Assembly (NCBI GenBank): GCA_046482855.1
Contig: JAWOEH010000074.1
Span: 1 to 31,396 of the forward strand
Length of the DNA stretch: 31,396 nucleotides
Source of the DNA: CAYVSF01 sp046482855
Lineage (GTDB): Bacteria; Bacteroidota; Bacteroidia; Bacteroidales; UBA12077
Direction: 5' to 3'
Position 1 is the stretch's first letter. Each line of letters opens with the position of its first letter. Positions 15,912 to 24,157 of this stretch are shown here, piece after piece. The position numbers were made by a program, and so were the translations under genes. The notes below the pieces were generated by a model. It saw only the letters and a program-made list of their open reading frames with translations. It was not told the DNA's origin and ran no database searches.

Positions 15912-16284
15912 ATTTAACAGCAATCGTCTCAATCTCAATCATTGCCTTCAAAGGTAGCTCTGCTACCTGATAAGCGGCACGTGCAGGGGGCTCCTCTGTA
16001 TAAAAAGTAGCATAAACCTCATTCATCTTTTGAAAGTTCCCCATATCACTTAATAAACAAGTAGACTTTACTACATTTTTGTAACTATATCCGGCCTCCT
16101 CCAAAATAGCACCGATATTTTCCAGTACTTGTTTGGTTTGTTCTTCAATTGTTTCGGGCATCTTACCCGTTTCTGGGTTTACAGGTAGTTGGCCCGAAAT
16201 GTAAAGCGTCCCGTTTGCTTCAACAGCCTGGCTATAAGGCCCTATAGCCTTGGGAGCGTTGTCGGTAAAAACAATTTTTTTCAT
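15910..16284 (-). CDS. ridA: RidA family reactive-intermediate deaminase
   Basis: 124 residues, typical for RidA. Visible motifs are NAPKAIGPYSQAVEANGTLY (9-28), SGQLPVNPETG (30-40) and the active-site segment PARAAYQVAELP. Arg102 and Glu117 match Arg105 and Glu120 of the E. coli enzyme, and Tyr17 is also present, so it is expected to be active. It hydrolyses the reactive enamine/imine compounds released by PLP enzymes such as threonine dehydratase, in the cytoplasm. It is a single gene that converges on rplI. Confidence 0.95.
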   Translation of the reverse strand: MKKIVFTDNAPKAIGPYSQAVEANGTLYISGQLPVNPETGKMPETIEEQTKQVLENIGAILEEAGYSYKNVVKSTCLLSDMGNFQKMNEVYATFYTEEPPARAAYQVAELPLKAMIEIETIAVK

Positions 16285-16468
16285 TGCTTACTTGGTATTT
16301 ATAAATTAATAAATCGAACTTGTAACAGGCTTAAAGATAATAGAAAAACACCATATCTGCTTTGCGTATCCACTACAATTTCATCGAAGGATTTTACCTG
16401 CTCAGGCAAAAGTTGTACTATTGCACCCGGATTGCAGAATCTATGCAAGTTATTAAAACAGGGCGAAA

Positions 16469-17065
16469 ATGAAAATCTTAGTCATTGACAATTACGACTC
16501 TTTTACCTACAACCTGGTTCATATTTTGGAAAAACAGGGTGCTCAGGTTACTGTGCTGCGCCCCGATGCATTAGCTCATTCAGTGGACATGCGTTTGTAT
16601 AAAGGAGTTGTTATTAGTCCCGGACCAGGACTACCTGCCGATTATCCCGTTTTATTCCGGTTGCTTGATACCCTTCCTTCCACGCTGCCAATATTAGGCG
16701 TTTGTTTGGGCTTGCAGGTACTGGCGGTACATGAAGGAGCATCGTTACAAAACTTGCAGGCTCCGCTTCATGGCCGTTCCGTAGAAGTAATGAAACAAGC
16801 GGCATCTCCCCTTTTTCAGGGGATAGCTCAACATTTCAAAACGGGACGCTACCACTCCTGGGTAATTGATCCGGAGACATTGCCTGTATGTTTCGAAGTA
16901 ACAGCCATCGATGAGCAGGGTACAATCCAAGGCGTAAGGCATCGTTCATTGCCTCGTGAAGGGGTTCAATTCCATCCCGAATCAGTACTTACCGAGCATG
17001 GAGAAAAGATGCTGAAAAATTGGGTCAACTCCTTAGTACCTGCCGGAGACAGGAATAATATTTGA
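16469..17065 (+). CDS. pabA: Glutamine amidotransferase of p-aminobenzoate/anthranilate synthase (PabA/TrpG)
   Basis: 198 residues. Class I amidotransferase with LVIDNYDSFTYNL at the N-terminus, oxyanion motif SPGPG (50-54), nucleophile Cys79 in GVCLGLQ and the catalytic His169 and Glu171 in GVQFHPES. It supplies ammonia from glutamine to chorismate in folate (PabB partner) or tryptophan (TrpE partner) synthesis. No pabB, trpE or other pathway gene is adjacent, so it may be an amphibolic subunit. pabA is preferred because trpG normally lies in a trp operon. AGGGCG just before the ATG is a weak ribosome site. A -7-like box (TACTATTG, 16416-16423) may be the promoter. Confidence 0.9.
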   Translation: MKILVIDNYDSFTYNLVHILEKQGAQVTVLRPDALAHSVDMRLYKGVVISPGPGLPADYPVLFRLLDTLPSTLPILGVCLGLQVLAVHEGASLQNLQAPLHGRSVEVMKQAASPLFQGIAQHFKTGRYHSWVIDPETLPVCFEVTAIDEQGTIQGVRHRSLPREGVQFHPESVLTEHGEKMLKNWVNSLVPAGDRNNI

Positions 17066-17233
17066 CCAAGGGCATGATCCGCCGTTTGGCAGCAAATACA
17101 CTTCCCTGATTATAAAGAAACTAAAAAGACCAGATAGCCTACATTTAAACGTGTATAGCGAGCTACATCCCACCTCCTGTGGGGACAGATTCGACAAATG
17201 AAATAAAAATTTTGAACGGATAAATTATTCGGC

Positions 17234-19939
17234 TTAGAAGTTATCTCGCCACGATTTTTGCTTCGTGTATTTCAAATCCTGAAGAATTGCTGATTTAACG
17301 TTGATGCGAAAATTGTAGCTCTGGTAATTACCAATAGGCACCCAGTTGAAAGCCATCTCCCAACAATGCAGATTGCGGTGTATGTTTACTGTTGTTGCAG
17401 CCAGCTGATTCTCTTCAAAATCGTAAGAAGTAGAGAGGCTGATTTTCCAGTTTTGTGTTAAGCTTACACTTCCCGAAGCCCGAAGCGTTTGTGACAGTTC
17501 AGAACTAACACGGGGCTTAGAGTAATTGAACTTGTATTGCAAATTTACATTCCAGGGTACATCAAAATCCACATAGCCCGGCAAGGTGTTAAGATATTCA
17601 TCGTGGGCCTGATCCATCCCCTCGTCGCGACCATCGTCAAACATATTATCATGCCCAAACCCTCCAATGCTGGTAGCATTTCCTCCTCGTTGCCCGCCCG
17701 TACCTGCTTTGCTTTTGGAGTTCAGGTTCATGTTCACATTCACATCAAAACTTGTGAGGCGAGCCAGTTTTCTGTTTTCGTTCCATTCCCACTTATCTAC
17801 TATTCCTTTTTTATCTGCTGAAAGTGCGTAGGGATCAAACCGAAAGCCGAAGTTTAGATTTACCTTATTCTCAAATAGCTGGGTACGTCCCGTCATATTC
17901 ACTGTTGACCAGTTCATGCTATCGGCGTAGATATCGTAACTTGTGGAGATATTAAGGGTCTCCAAGAGCTTAATCTTCTTGGTAGCATTGGCTGTATCCT
18001 CGGGTGTGCGCACCTTCATCTCGATATTATTATTCAACGAGAAATTTACCCTTCCCACTCTTCCGGGTGCACTTGGCAAGCGATAAGCCCCATTCTGAAA
18101 GATATAATACTCCTGTTCCTTACCTTCTTTATCCAGATACGTATCATAATATTTACCGACCATCGTACCCAAATCGGGCTGAAAACTGAAGGAAACAGTG
18201 GGTGATAAGACGTGGCGTACGGCTTCAACTTTTGCATTAGGATTAAGCATTTGATACGTAAAATACACCTTTGGATTGAATGTTAAGCTAATTGAAGGCG
18301 AAATAATATGCGCATAGGTGAGCCCCTGAATAGTGTCGGTAATGATGTTGTGGGTTGTATCTCCTGTTGCTTCATCTATCAGGGTTTGCCGAAACTTATT
18401 CACTCGATTAGGGTAGACAATACCTGTGTAGTTTGCTTGAGGACTTAAATTAAAAAAACGCAGAAACTTGAAATTCGTATTAATGGGAATATTGTGCTGA
18501 AAGCCATACTTCATATCATCAAACATGGCGGGTTTGAACATCAATGAATCCGTAGTTTTAATCCGATTCTCCAACTTTGAAGTGTAGCTCACCTGAATGT
18601 TTTCGTACCAGGCTGGCTCCCCTGTTCGATTTTCGGCACGAAACGGATACTGACGATCCATATTGAAATTCAGCGAGGGCAAAATAAAATCGACACTCTC
18701 TGATTGGCTATTCTGGTTATGGCGCAAATCAGCACTGAAACGAAACGGGGTTCCCGGCCAATTTTTGCTGAACGAAACACTGGAACTCTTGGTATTGTTA
18801 ACTCGCTGATTCATATTTTGGCCATTCAGCTTATCGTAGGAGCTGGAACTCAAATTCACATTGGCATTGAAACTTGATGTAGGATTGGCCTTGGGATCTT
18901 GCCGGTGCGACCAACGAAATTGAAATACTTTCCTCTCCTCATAATCGGGGAAGCCTTCGTCCCCTCTTTTGTCAACACGATAGTCGAAACCCACTTGAGA
19001 ACTGAATTTATATCGCTTTATATATCGATAAATACCATTAACCCCCCAGGTACCTTTTGAGTAGATATCACCGGTAAGTTGAAGATCCATATTGTCACTT
19101 ATGGCAAAATAATACCCTCCCTCTTCCAGTTTAAAGCCATAATTACGCTCCTCGCCATATTTTGGGAAGAGAATGCCCGACTTTTTCGTTTTTTGCATGG
19201 GGAAAAAACCAAAGGGTATAAATAGTACCTTTAATGGAAGATCTTCAATAACCAGATAAGAGTACCCAGAGATGATTTTGTCGCCCGGAAGAATTTTGGC
19301 CTTTGATAAAGCCAGGTAATAATGAGGATGCTTGTCATCGCAGGTAGTGTACTTTCCATCCTGCATATTAAACGTTTCATCGTCCACTTTTTTGGTTAAG
19401 GCACTGTGCAAATACCCTTCCGATTCTTGGGTGTAGATTTCTTCAATATAGCCTTTTTTTGTCTTAAAATTGTATTGAAGCGTTTTGGCCTCAAACTCTT
19501 CGGCACCATCTTTAAACACCGGAGTGCCCACAAGCACGCCTGTTGAATCCTCCACCCCGGCAGCATACACCTCATTGGTTTCCTGATTGTACTCGATATA
19601 AGCCGCTTTGAGTTCAATCTCACCATAGGTTATAAAAGCATCGTTGTACAAATACACTTTATTCTCCTGACGCTTCATCACAATCGAATCTTCGGCGGTA
19701 TAGGAAACCTTATCCTCTATCACCGATGAGGAGGTAGTATCTGCCGATTGCGGTGCTCTATTTTGTGCCTGAAGACTCGGATCCCCTTGACTGGTAATTG
19801 TCCGCTGTTGCAGATTCACACTATCAGGTGCCATAACCCGAGTGCTGTCCAAAACCGGCACTTGAGCGCTGGCCCACAGGCCATTAAAGGCAATCAGCAA
19901 AAAGAGCAGTAAAGATTGTTTAAAGTTATTCGCAAGCAA
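17234..19939 (-). CDS. lptD: LPS-assembly outer-membrane protein LptD (OstA), Bacteroidota type
   Basis: 901 residues. A signal peptide (residues 1-26, ending ASAQ) precedes a low-complexity linker. An OstA-type periplasmic beta-jellyroll follows (about 75-220: KVYLYNDAFITYGEIELKAA, EFEAKTLQYNFKTKKGYI). The C-terminal beta-barrel runs from about 230 to 901, with FFPMQKTKKSGILFPKYGEE and many alternating strands. It inserts lipopolysaccharide into the outer leaflet of the outer membrane and works with an LptE-like partner not seen here. The start must be the TTG at 19939, because an in-frame TAG lies two codons upstream and no ATG precedes the signal peptide. Divergent to amiC-mlaD. Confidence 0.9.
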   Translation of the reverse strand: MLANNFKQSLLLFLLIAFNGLWASAQVPVLDSTRVMAPDSVNLQQRTITSQGDPSLQAQNRAPQSADTTSSSVIEDKVSYTAEDSIVMKRQENKVYLYNDAFITYGEIELKAAYIEYNQETNEVYAAGVEDSTGVLVGTPVFKDGAEEFEAKTLQYNFKTKKGYIEEIYTQESEGYLHSALTKKVDDETFNMQDGKYTTCDDKHPHYYLALSKAKILPGDKIISGYSYLVIEDLPLKVLFIPFGFFPMQKTKKSGILFPKYGEERNYGFKLEEGGYYFAISDNMDLQLTGDIYSKGTWGVNGIYRYIKRYKFSSQVGFDYRVDKRGDEGFPDYEERKVFQFRWSHRQDPKANPTSSFNANVNLSSSSYDKLNGQNMNQRVNNTKSSSVSFSKNWPGTPFRFSADLRHNQNSQSESVDFILPSLNFNMDRQYPFRAENRTGEPAWYENIQVSYTSKLENRIKTTDSLMFKPAMFDDMKYGFQHNIPINTNFKFLRFFNLSPQANYTGIVYPNRVNKFRQTLIDEATGDTTHNIITDTIQGLTYAHIISPSISLTFNPKVYFTYQMLNPNAKVEAVRHVLSPTVSFSFQPDLGTMVGKYYDTYLDKEGKEQEYYIFQNGAYRLPSAPGRVGRVNFSLNNNIEMKVRTPEDTANATKKIKLLETLNISTSYDIYADSMNWSTVNMTGRTQLFENKVNLNFGFRFDPYALSADKKGIVDKWEWNENRKLARLTSFDVNVNMNLNSKSKAGTGGQRGGNATSIGGFGHDNMFDDGRDEGMDQAHDEYLNTLPGYVDFDVPWNVNLQYKFNYSKPRVSSELSQTLRASGSVSLTQNWKISLSTSYDFEENQLAATTVNIHRNLHCWEMAFNWVPIGNYQSYNFRINVKSAILQDLKYTKQKSWRDNF

Positions 19940-19946
19940 AGTGTTC

Positions 19947-19973
19947 TATTTTTGTAAGATCATCGTATCTTTG
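19947..19973 (+). promoter_or_regulatory. Tandem -7 boxes for amiC-mlaD
   Basis: Two perfect TAnnTTTG boxes on the plus strand, TATTTTTG (19947-19954) and TATCTTTG (19966-19973), lie upstream of amiC. Neither has a convincing -33 TTG at the right distance. Either could drive the amiC-mlaD operon. Confidence 0.5.
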
Positions 19974-19979
19974 AGCCAT

Positions 19980-20012
19980 CAAAACTATAAAATAATCACA
20001 TACATTTTCAAA
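19980..20012 (-). promoter_or_regulatory. lptD promoter
   Basis: Read on the minus strand: TTTG (complement of 20009-20012), 21 bases, then TAGTTTTG (complement of 19980-19987). Both elements match the Bacteroidota consensus. The start point near 19973 leaves about 34 bases before the TTG start and overlaps the divergent amiC boxes. Confidence 0.65.
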
Positions 20013-20025
20013 GAAGATGTATTTT

Positions 20026-21186
20026 ATGCAGAGAATTTTTACACATCTCATCACGATAGCAGCCGTATGTTCTCTGAACTTCGGCTTTGTTTTGCAGACA
20101 GCATTTGCTCAGGAAGATCCCTATCAAGTGTATCATTTGCAAACCGTTGTCATCGACCCCGGACATGGCGGACGCGATCCTGGAGCCTTAGGAAAAAAAG
20201 CCCGCGAGAAAGATATTGTTTTGCAAGTGGCAAAAAGAGTGGGTGCTTACGTCCAGGAAAACCTCCCTGATGTAAAGGTCCTGTACACACGCGATGATGA
20301 TACTTTTGTGCCTTTGAACGAAAGAGCTGAAATAGCAAATAAAGCAAAAGCGGACTTGTTTATCTCCATACATGCCAACTCAGTGGGTAATCAGAATGCC
20401 TATGGCGCTGAAACCTGGGTAATGGGTTTGCACAAATCGAAAGAAAACCTGGAAGTTGCAAAGATGGAAAATAGTGCCATCCTTTATGAGGAGGACTATA
20501 GCCAAAAGTATGAAGGCTTTGAACCCAACTCTTCCGAATCGTATATCATCTTCTCTATGTTGCAAAATACCCATCTTGAGCAAAGTTTAGATTATGCAGC
20601 TTATCTTCAGGAGGAGTTTCACTCTCGTGCACTACGCCGGAACCGCGGGGTAAAACAGGCAGGCTTTGTAGTATTATGGCAAACAACCATGCCGAGTGTA
20701 CTCATCGAACTGGGATTTCTATCCAATCCGAAGGAGGAAGCTTACTTAAGTTCCGAAAATGGTCAGGACTATATGGCCTCAGCCATTTTTCGCGCTTTTC
20801 GTGATTATAAAACGAAAGTGGAGCACCAAAGCCGTATGTTGGTTCAAAAAGAGCAGAATACGCTTGTCACCCCGGCACAAACCACTGGCCAACTTGCTGA
20901 TTCAACTGCTTCGGAGCGTCCAAATATCTACTTTAAAGTACAGGTAGCCTCTGCCTCTCGTCCTATCGAGAACCAATCCTCCTATTTTGGCGAAATTGAA
21001 CATATTGAAGAGTTCCAAACACAATCGTACTACAAATACGCTGCTGGATTTGCCAGATCCTATGAAGAAGTTGTACAATTACGAAAAAAAATTATCCAAT
21101 ACTTCCCTGATGCCTTTATTGTGGGTGTTGAAAACGGACAACTAATTCCGGTTCGGGAAGCGATAAAAAAACTCAATACGCCATGA
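20026..21186 (+). CDS. amiC: Secreted N-acetylmuramoyl-L-alanine amidase with C-terminal SPOR-like domain
   Basis: 386 residues from the ATG at 20026, which has AAGAAG nine bases upstream. The ATG at 20017 has no room for a ribosome site. The signal peptide ends at about TAFAQ. The Amidase_3 domain spans about 38-262, counted from the ATG at 20017. Its zinc ligands on that numbering are His50 (IDPGHGG), Glu64 (AREKDI) and His119 (SIHAN), and the catalytic Glu231 lies in VLIELGFLSN. A linker of about 35 residues leads to a SPOR-like domain (YFKVQVASAS, SYYKYAAGFA, FPDAFIVG), which binds denuded peptidoglycan at division sites. It cleaves stem peptides from glycan during cell separation. The stop overlaps the mlaD start as ATGA, so the pair is coupled. 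The amiC symbol denotes the family only. Confidence 0.93.
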   Translation: MQRIFTHLITIAAVCSLNFGFVLQTAFAQEDPYQVYHLQTVVIDPGHGGRDPGALGKKAREKDIVLQVAKRVGAYVQENLPDVKVLYTRDDDTFVPLNERAEIANKAKADLFISIHANSVGNQNAYGAETWVMGLHKSKENLEVAKMENSAILYEEDYSQKYEGFEPNSSESYIIFSMLQNTHLEQSLDYAAYLQEEFHSRALRRNRGVKQAGFVVLWQTTMPSVLIELGFLSNPKEEAYLSSENGQDYMASAIFRAFRDYKTKVEHQSRMLVQKEQNTLVTPAQTTGQLADSTASERPNIYFKVQVASASRPIENQSSYFGEIEHIEEFQTQSYYKYAAGFARSYEEVVQLRKKIIQYFPDAFIVGVENGQLIPVREAIKKLNTP

Positions 21187-22112
21187 AAAAGATACCACGC
21201 GAAGCCGTCATAGGATTTTTTATGCTTCTCATTATTGCCATTTTAATTTGGGGCATAAGCTTTTTGAAAGGGAAAAACATCTTGACAAAAAACAAGGAGT
21301 ATTTTGCCCTGTATCAACGCATCGACGGACTTGAAAAAGCTAGCCCTGTGTACCTTAATGGCTTTCGGGTAGGGCTTGTGGAAAATATCTACTTTCATCC
21401 CGACAAAAGTGGCCGACTGGTTGTTCAGCTATCAGTTCAAAATAGCATTAACATCCCAAAAGGAAGTAAATTAGTCTTATATAACCACGATTTTTTGGGA
21501 ACAAAAGCCCTACGACTTGACTATAGCCAAAGTAGTCAGTTGGAGACTCCCGGCGATACCCTGCACACCCTATTCGAAGCGGGTATTACCGACCAACTGG
21601 CAGAGCAGTTAATGCCTGTAAAAGAAAAAGCCGAAAGACTAATCGTTAGTATGGACACTATGATCAATGTCATTAATCAGTCCGATGACCACATTCAAGC
21701 AACACTGCAAAATCTCTCATCGGGCTCGGAAGAGTTTAAATACCTGATGAAAAATCAACGTCATCGCTTGGGAAAAATTATCCGCAATGCAGAGAGTATT
21801 TCCGACAATCTTGCCCAAAACAACGAACAGGTTAGTACCATTTTAGAGAACTTCTCAGCTGTTAGCGATACGCTGGCCAAGGCCAATGTGGGTCAAACCA
21901 TACGCAATGCCACCCTTGCTCTTAGTGAGTTTCAGTTGATCCTTACCAAAGTGGAAAAAGGAGAAGGCTCTTTAGGACAGTTGGTGAATAACGACAGCCT
22001 TTACAACAATATGGAAAATGCAGCACGCGATTTAGACAGTTTGCTCATTGATATGAAAGAGCATCCCGGTAGGTACATTCATTTTTCAGTATTCGGCAAA
22101 AAAAACAAATAA
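21183..22112 (+). CDS. mlaD: MCE/MlaD-family lipid transport protein
   Basis: 309 residues. One N-terminal membrane segment (residues 8-27, VIGFFMLLIIAILIWGISFL) anchors the protein in the inner membrane. The MCE domain follows (about 38-118: YFALYQRIDGLEKASPVYLN, GFRVGLVENIYF, INIPKGSKLVL, GTKALRLDY). The remaining 180 residues are helical, with repeats that favour a coiled coil (MDTMINVINQSD, SDTLAKANVGQTI). MCE proteins form hexameric rings or tubes that carry phospholipids between membranes, usually with an MlaFE ABC transporter, which is not present here. Overlaps amiC by four bases. Together with divergent lptD it forms an envelope cluster. Confidence 0.92.
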   Translation: MKKIPREAVIGFFMLLIIAILIWGISFLKGKNILTKNKEYFALYQRIDGLEKASPVYLNGFRVGLVENIYFHPDKSGRLVVQLSVQNSINIPKGSKLVLYNHDFLGTKALRLDYSQSSQLETPGDTLHTLFEAGITDQLAEQLMPVKEKAERLIVSMDTMINVINQSDDHIQATLQNLSSGSEEFKYLMKNQRHRLGKIIRNAESISDNLAQNNEQVSTILENFSAVSDTLAKANVGQTIRNATLALSEFQLILTKVEKGEGSLGQLVNNDSLYNNMENAARDLDSLLIDMKEHPGRYIHFSVFGKKNK

Positions 22113-22199
22113 CCCCTTGATAGTAACCACTATCGAAAGCAAATAAAAACAGTACACACCACGCAAACAATACGTTAAATTAGACAGAACACCTATCTA

Positions 22200-22334
22200 T
22201 AAGTCATTTAACGTAACAGAAATATTAAAACAAGCTAAACAGCCTATAAATAAAGGGCTTTGAAATAACCAAGTAAGGCTGTGCGTGATACTCAGTTTAT
22301 AAGCCGCTACAATACAGACTAATAAGTCTTTTTT
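22200..22334 (+). ncRNA. Possible small RNA upstream of dnaA
   Basis: CAGCCT at 22240-22245 can pair with AGGCTG at 22276-22281 to enclose a loop of about 30 bases. This is followed by a terminal hairpin AGACT-AATA-AGTCT and five T (22316-22334). Together they resemble a small independent transcript with its own terminator. No clear promoter or known RNA family is recognised. It might simply be the 3' UTR and terminator of amiC-mlaD. Confidence 0.25.
22315..22334 (+). terminator. Terminator-like hairpin
   Basis: A five-base stem AGACT/AGTCT with an AATA loop is followed by five T. It is weak but is the best terminator candidate for the amiC-mlaD operon or a small RNA. Confidence 0.4.
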
Positions 22335-22637
22335 AAAGAAGGATTTTGATCTTTTTTTCAACAGAAAAATAAGCGACTTGAAATTTCTTAATTTGATCTT
22401 AAGATAACTTACGTAAATGTTTAATTAACAATTTATTAATGATTATAACATCTAATTGTCTATCAACCAGCTCTTTAATTTTTTTCTACTTTTTTTTCTT
22501 TGGTAAAGGATTGACAGAGCTCATCCTAAAACTTTCTGATAAATAACAACAGTTTTCCAATTTTTTTTTCCTTATTTTTTTCACAAATTTGCTTGAGCAA
22601 AACGGAACCACATAATATTTTAAAGAACAAAATTTCA

Positions 22638-24071
22638 ATGGATAGCACTAAACATCAGGAAATTTGGAGTAATTGTTTACGTATTATCAAAGACAATGTT
22701 CCAGCCATAAGTTTTCGAACCTGGTTTGAGCCTATCGTGCCGCTTAAATTAAAAGGCAGTGTGCTAACTATTCAGGTGCCCAGTCCATTTTTTTATGAGT
22801 ATCTGGAAGAGCAGTACATTGATATTTTACGAAAAACGTTACGAAAAGAGTTAGGGCAAGACGCCAAACTGGAGTACAGCGTGGTAATGGAGCATTCGAT
22901 GTATTCGAACAAGCAGCCCTACACGGTAAACTTTCCCACAAACAACAAAACGGAACTTAGGAATAAACCCGTGTCTGTTCCGTTAGGTGCTGATGAACCT
23001 ACCATTAAAAACCCCTTTGTCATCCCTGGGATAAAAAAACTGCATGTTGATCCGCGGTTGAACCCGGACAACAACTTCCAGAATTTTGTCGAAGGGGAAT
23101 GTAATCGTCTGGCTCGTTCGGCCGGTGAAGCCGTTGCCGAAAATCCAGGAGGTACAGCCTTCAACCCCTTATTCATTTATGGTGATTCAGGCCTTGGAAA
23201 AACCCATCTCTCTCAAGCAATTGGAATTAAGGTAAAGGAGCATTCGCCCGAAAAAACCGTTCTCTATGTGAACGCCAATAAATTCCAAACGCAATTTGTA
23301 GAATCGGTGCGCAACAATAACCGAAATGATTTTCTGCATTTTTACCAGATGATTGATGTCTTAATTATTGACGATGTGCATGAATTTGCTGGCAAAGCCA
23401 AAACCCAGGACATTTTCTTCCACATTTTTAATCATTTGCATCAATCGGGCAAACAGCTTATCCTTACATCGGATAAAGCACCTGTGGAGTTACAAGGTAT
23501 GGAGCAACGTCTGCTGTCGCGCTTCAAATGGGGTCTTTCGGCCGATTTGCAAGTACCCGATTTTGACACCCGAATGCAAATTCTCCGCCACAAGGTTTAC
23601 AAAGATGGCATTAGTATCAGCGACGATGTGCTGGAATACATCTCCTCGCATATTAATACCAATGTTCGTGAACTGGAAGGAGCGCTGATCTCTTTACTGG
23701 CTCAATCCACGCTTAACCGCAAAGAAATTACCATGGATTTAGCTATGCACATGATTGATCGATTGGTGAAAAATTCCAAACGAGAAATCTCTGTTGACTA
23801 CATCCAAAAAGTAGTATGCGATTACTTTAGCTTAACCCCTGATCTTTTACAATCGAAAACACGAAAGAGGGAGATTGTGCAAGCCCGACAAATTGCGATG
23901 TATTTTAGCAAGTCCCTTACGAAGTCGTCGCTTGCCTCCATTGGCTCCCAAATTGGCGGTAAGGATCATGCCACGGTACTGCATGCCTGTAAAACTGTTA
24001 GTAACCTGGTGGACACCGATAAACGTTTTAAAACACAAGTCGATGCCATTGAAAAGAAATTAAAAGTGTAA
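22638..24071 (+). CDS. dnaA: Chromosomal replication initiator DnaA
   Basis: 477 residues from the ATG at 22638 (MDSTKHQEIW). The open frame reaches 22593 only through a TTG. Domain I covers 1-85 with FRTWFEPIVPL. A linker (about 90-135) precedes the AAA+ domain, with Walker A GDSGLGKT (182-189), Walker B VLIIDD (241-246) and sensor RLLSRFKWG. The DNA-binding domain IV holds ARQIAMYFS and the signature GGKDHATVLHAC (440-451). It binds DnaA boxes, melts the origin and loads helicase. It lies alone between a 525-base AT-rich gap and a strong terminator. No dnaN, gyrB or recF follows, which is common in Bacteroidota. Confidence 0.98.
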   Translation: MDSTKHQEIWSNCLRIIKDNVPAISFRTWFEPIVPLKLKGSVLTIQVPSPFFYEYLEEQYIDILRKTLRKELGQDAKLEYSVVMEHSMYSNKQPYTVNFPTNNKTELRNKPVSVPLGADEPTIKNPFVIPGIKKLHVDPRLNPDNNFQNFVEGECNRLARSAGEAVAENPGGTAFNPLFIYGDSGLGKTHLSQAIGIKVKEHSPEKTVLYVNANKFQTQFVESVRNNNRNDFLHFYQMIDVLIIDDVHEFAGKAKTQDIFFHIFNHLHQSGKQLILTSDKAPVELQGMEQRLLSRFKWGLSADLQVPDFDTRMQILRHKVYKDGISISDDVLEYISSHINTNVRELEGALISLLAQSTLNRKEITMDLAMHMIDRLVKNSKREISVDYIQKVVCDYFSLTPDLLQSKTRKREIVQARQIAMYFSKSLTKSSLASIGSQIGGKDHATVLHACKTVSNLVDTDKRFKTQVDAIEKKLKV

Positions 24072-24076
24072 AAGAA

Positions 24077-24107
24077 ACAGGCTCCCTATTTGGAGCCTGT
24101 TTTTTTT
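24077..24107 (+). terminator. Rho-independent terminator after dnaA
   Basis: A nine-base perfect stem (ACAGGCTCC at 24077-24085 with its complement at 24092-24100) has a six-base loop and is followed by a run of T (24100-24107). Confidence 0.92.
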
Positions 24108-24130
24108 ATGCCGAACATATATTATTTTTG
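24101..24130 (+). promoter_or_regulatory. Candidate promoter of DMT permease gene
   Basis: TATTTTTG at 24123-24130 is a perfect -7 box. The T tract of the dnaA terminator about 20 bases upstream could act as the -33 element. The start near 24137 leaves about 20 bases before the ATG at 24158 and excludes the TTG at 24128 as start. Confidence 0.5.
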
Positions 24131-24157
24131 GGCCTCAGTAACCCAAACTTTAAACAC

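Larger units (their letters stand above)
22113..22637. other. Long AT-rich intergenic region between mlaD and dnaA
   Basis: 525 bases with no credible gene. It holds a weak GATAGT/ACTATC hairpin just after mlaD, a possible small RNA ending in a terminator-like hairpin (about 22200-22334), and then about 260 bases of very AT-rich DNA with long T tracts up to dnaA. A CAAATTTG box at 22584-22591 could be the dnaA -7 element. I looked for DnaA boxes (TTATNCACA and complement) and saw none, so there is no direct sign of a replication origin here. Confidence 0.6.

Noticed and set aside
17170..17186. CCCAC-CTCCT-GTGGG hairpin between pabA and lptD as a terminator
   Set aside because: A five-pair stem without a T run on either side is not enough evidence.
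22113..22637. Replication origin next to dnaA
   Set aside because: The region is AT-rich and beside dnaA, but I found no DnaA box matching TTATNCACA on either strand. An origin cannot be claimed from this.
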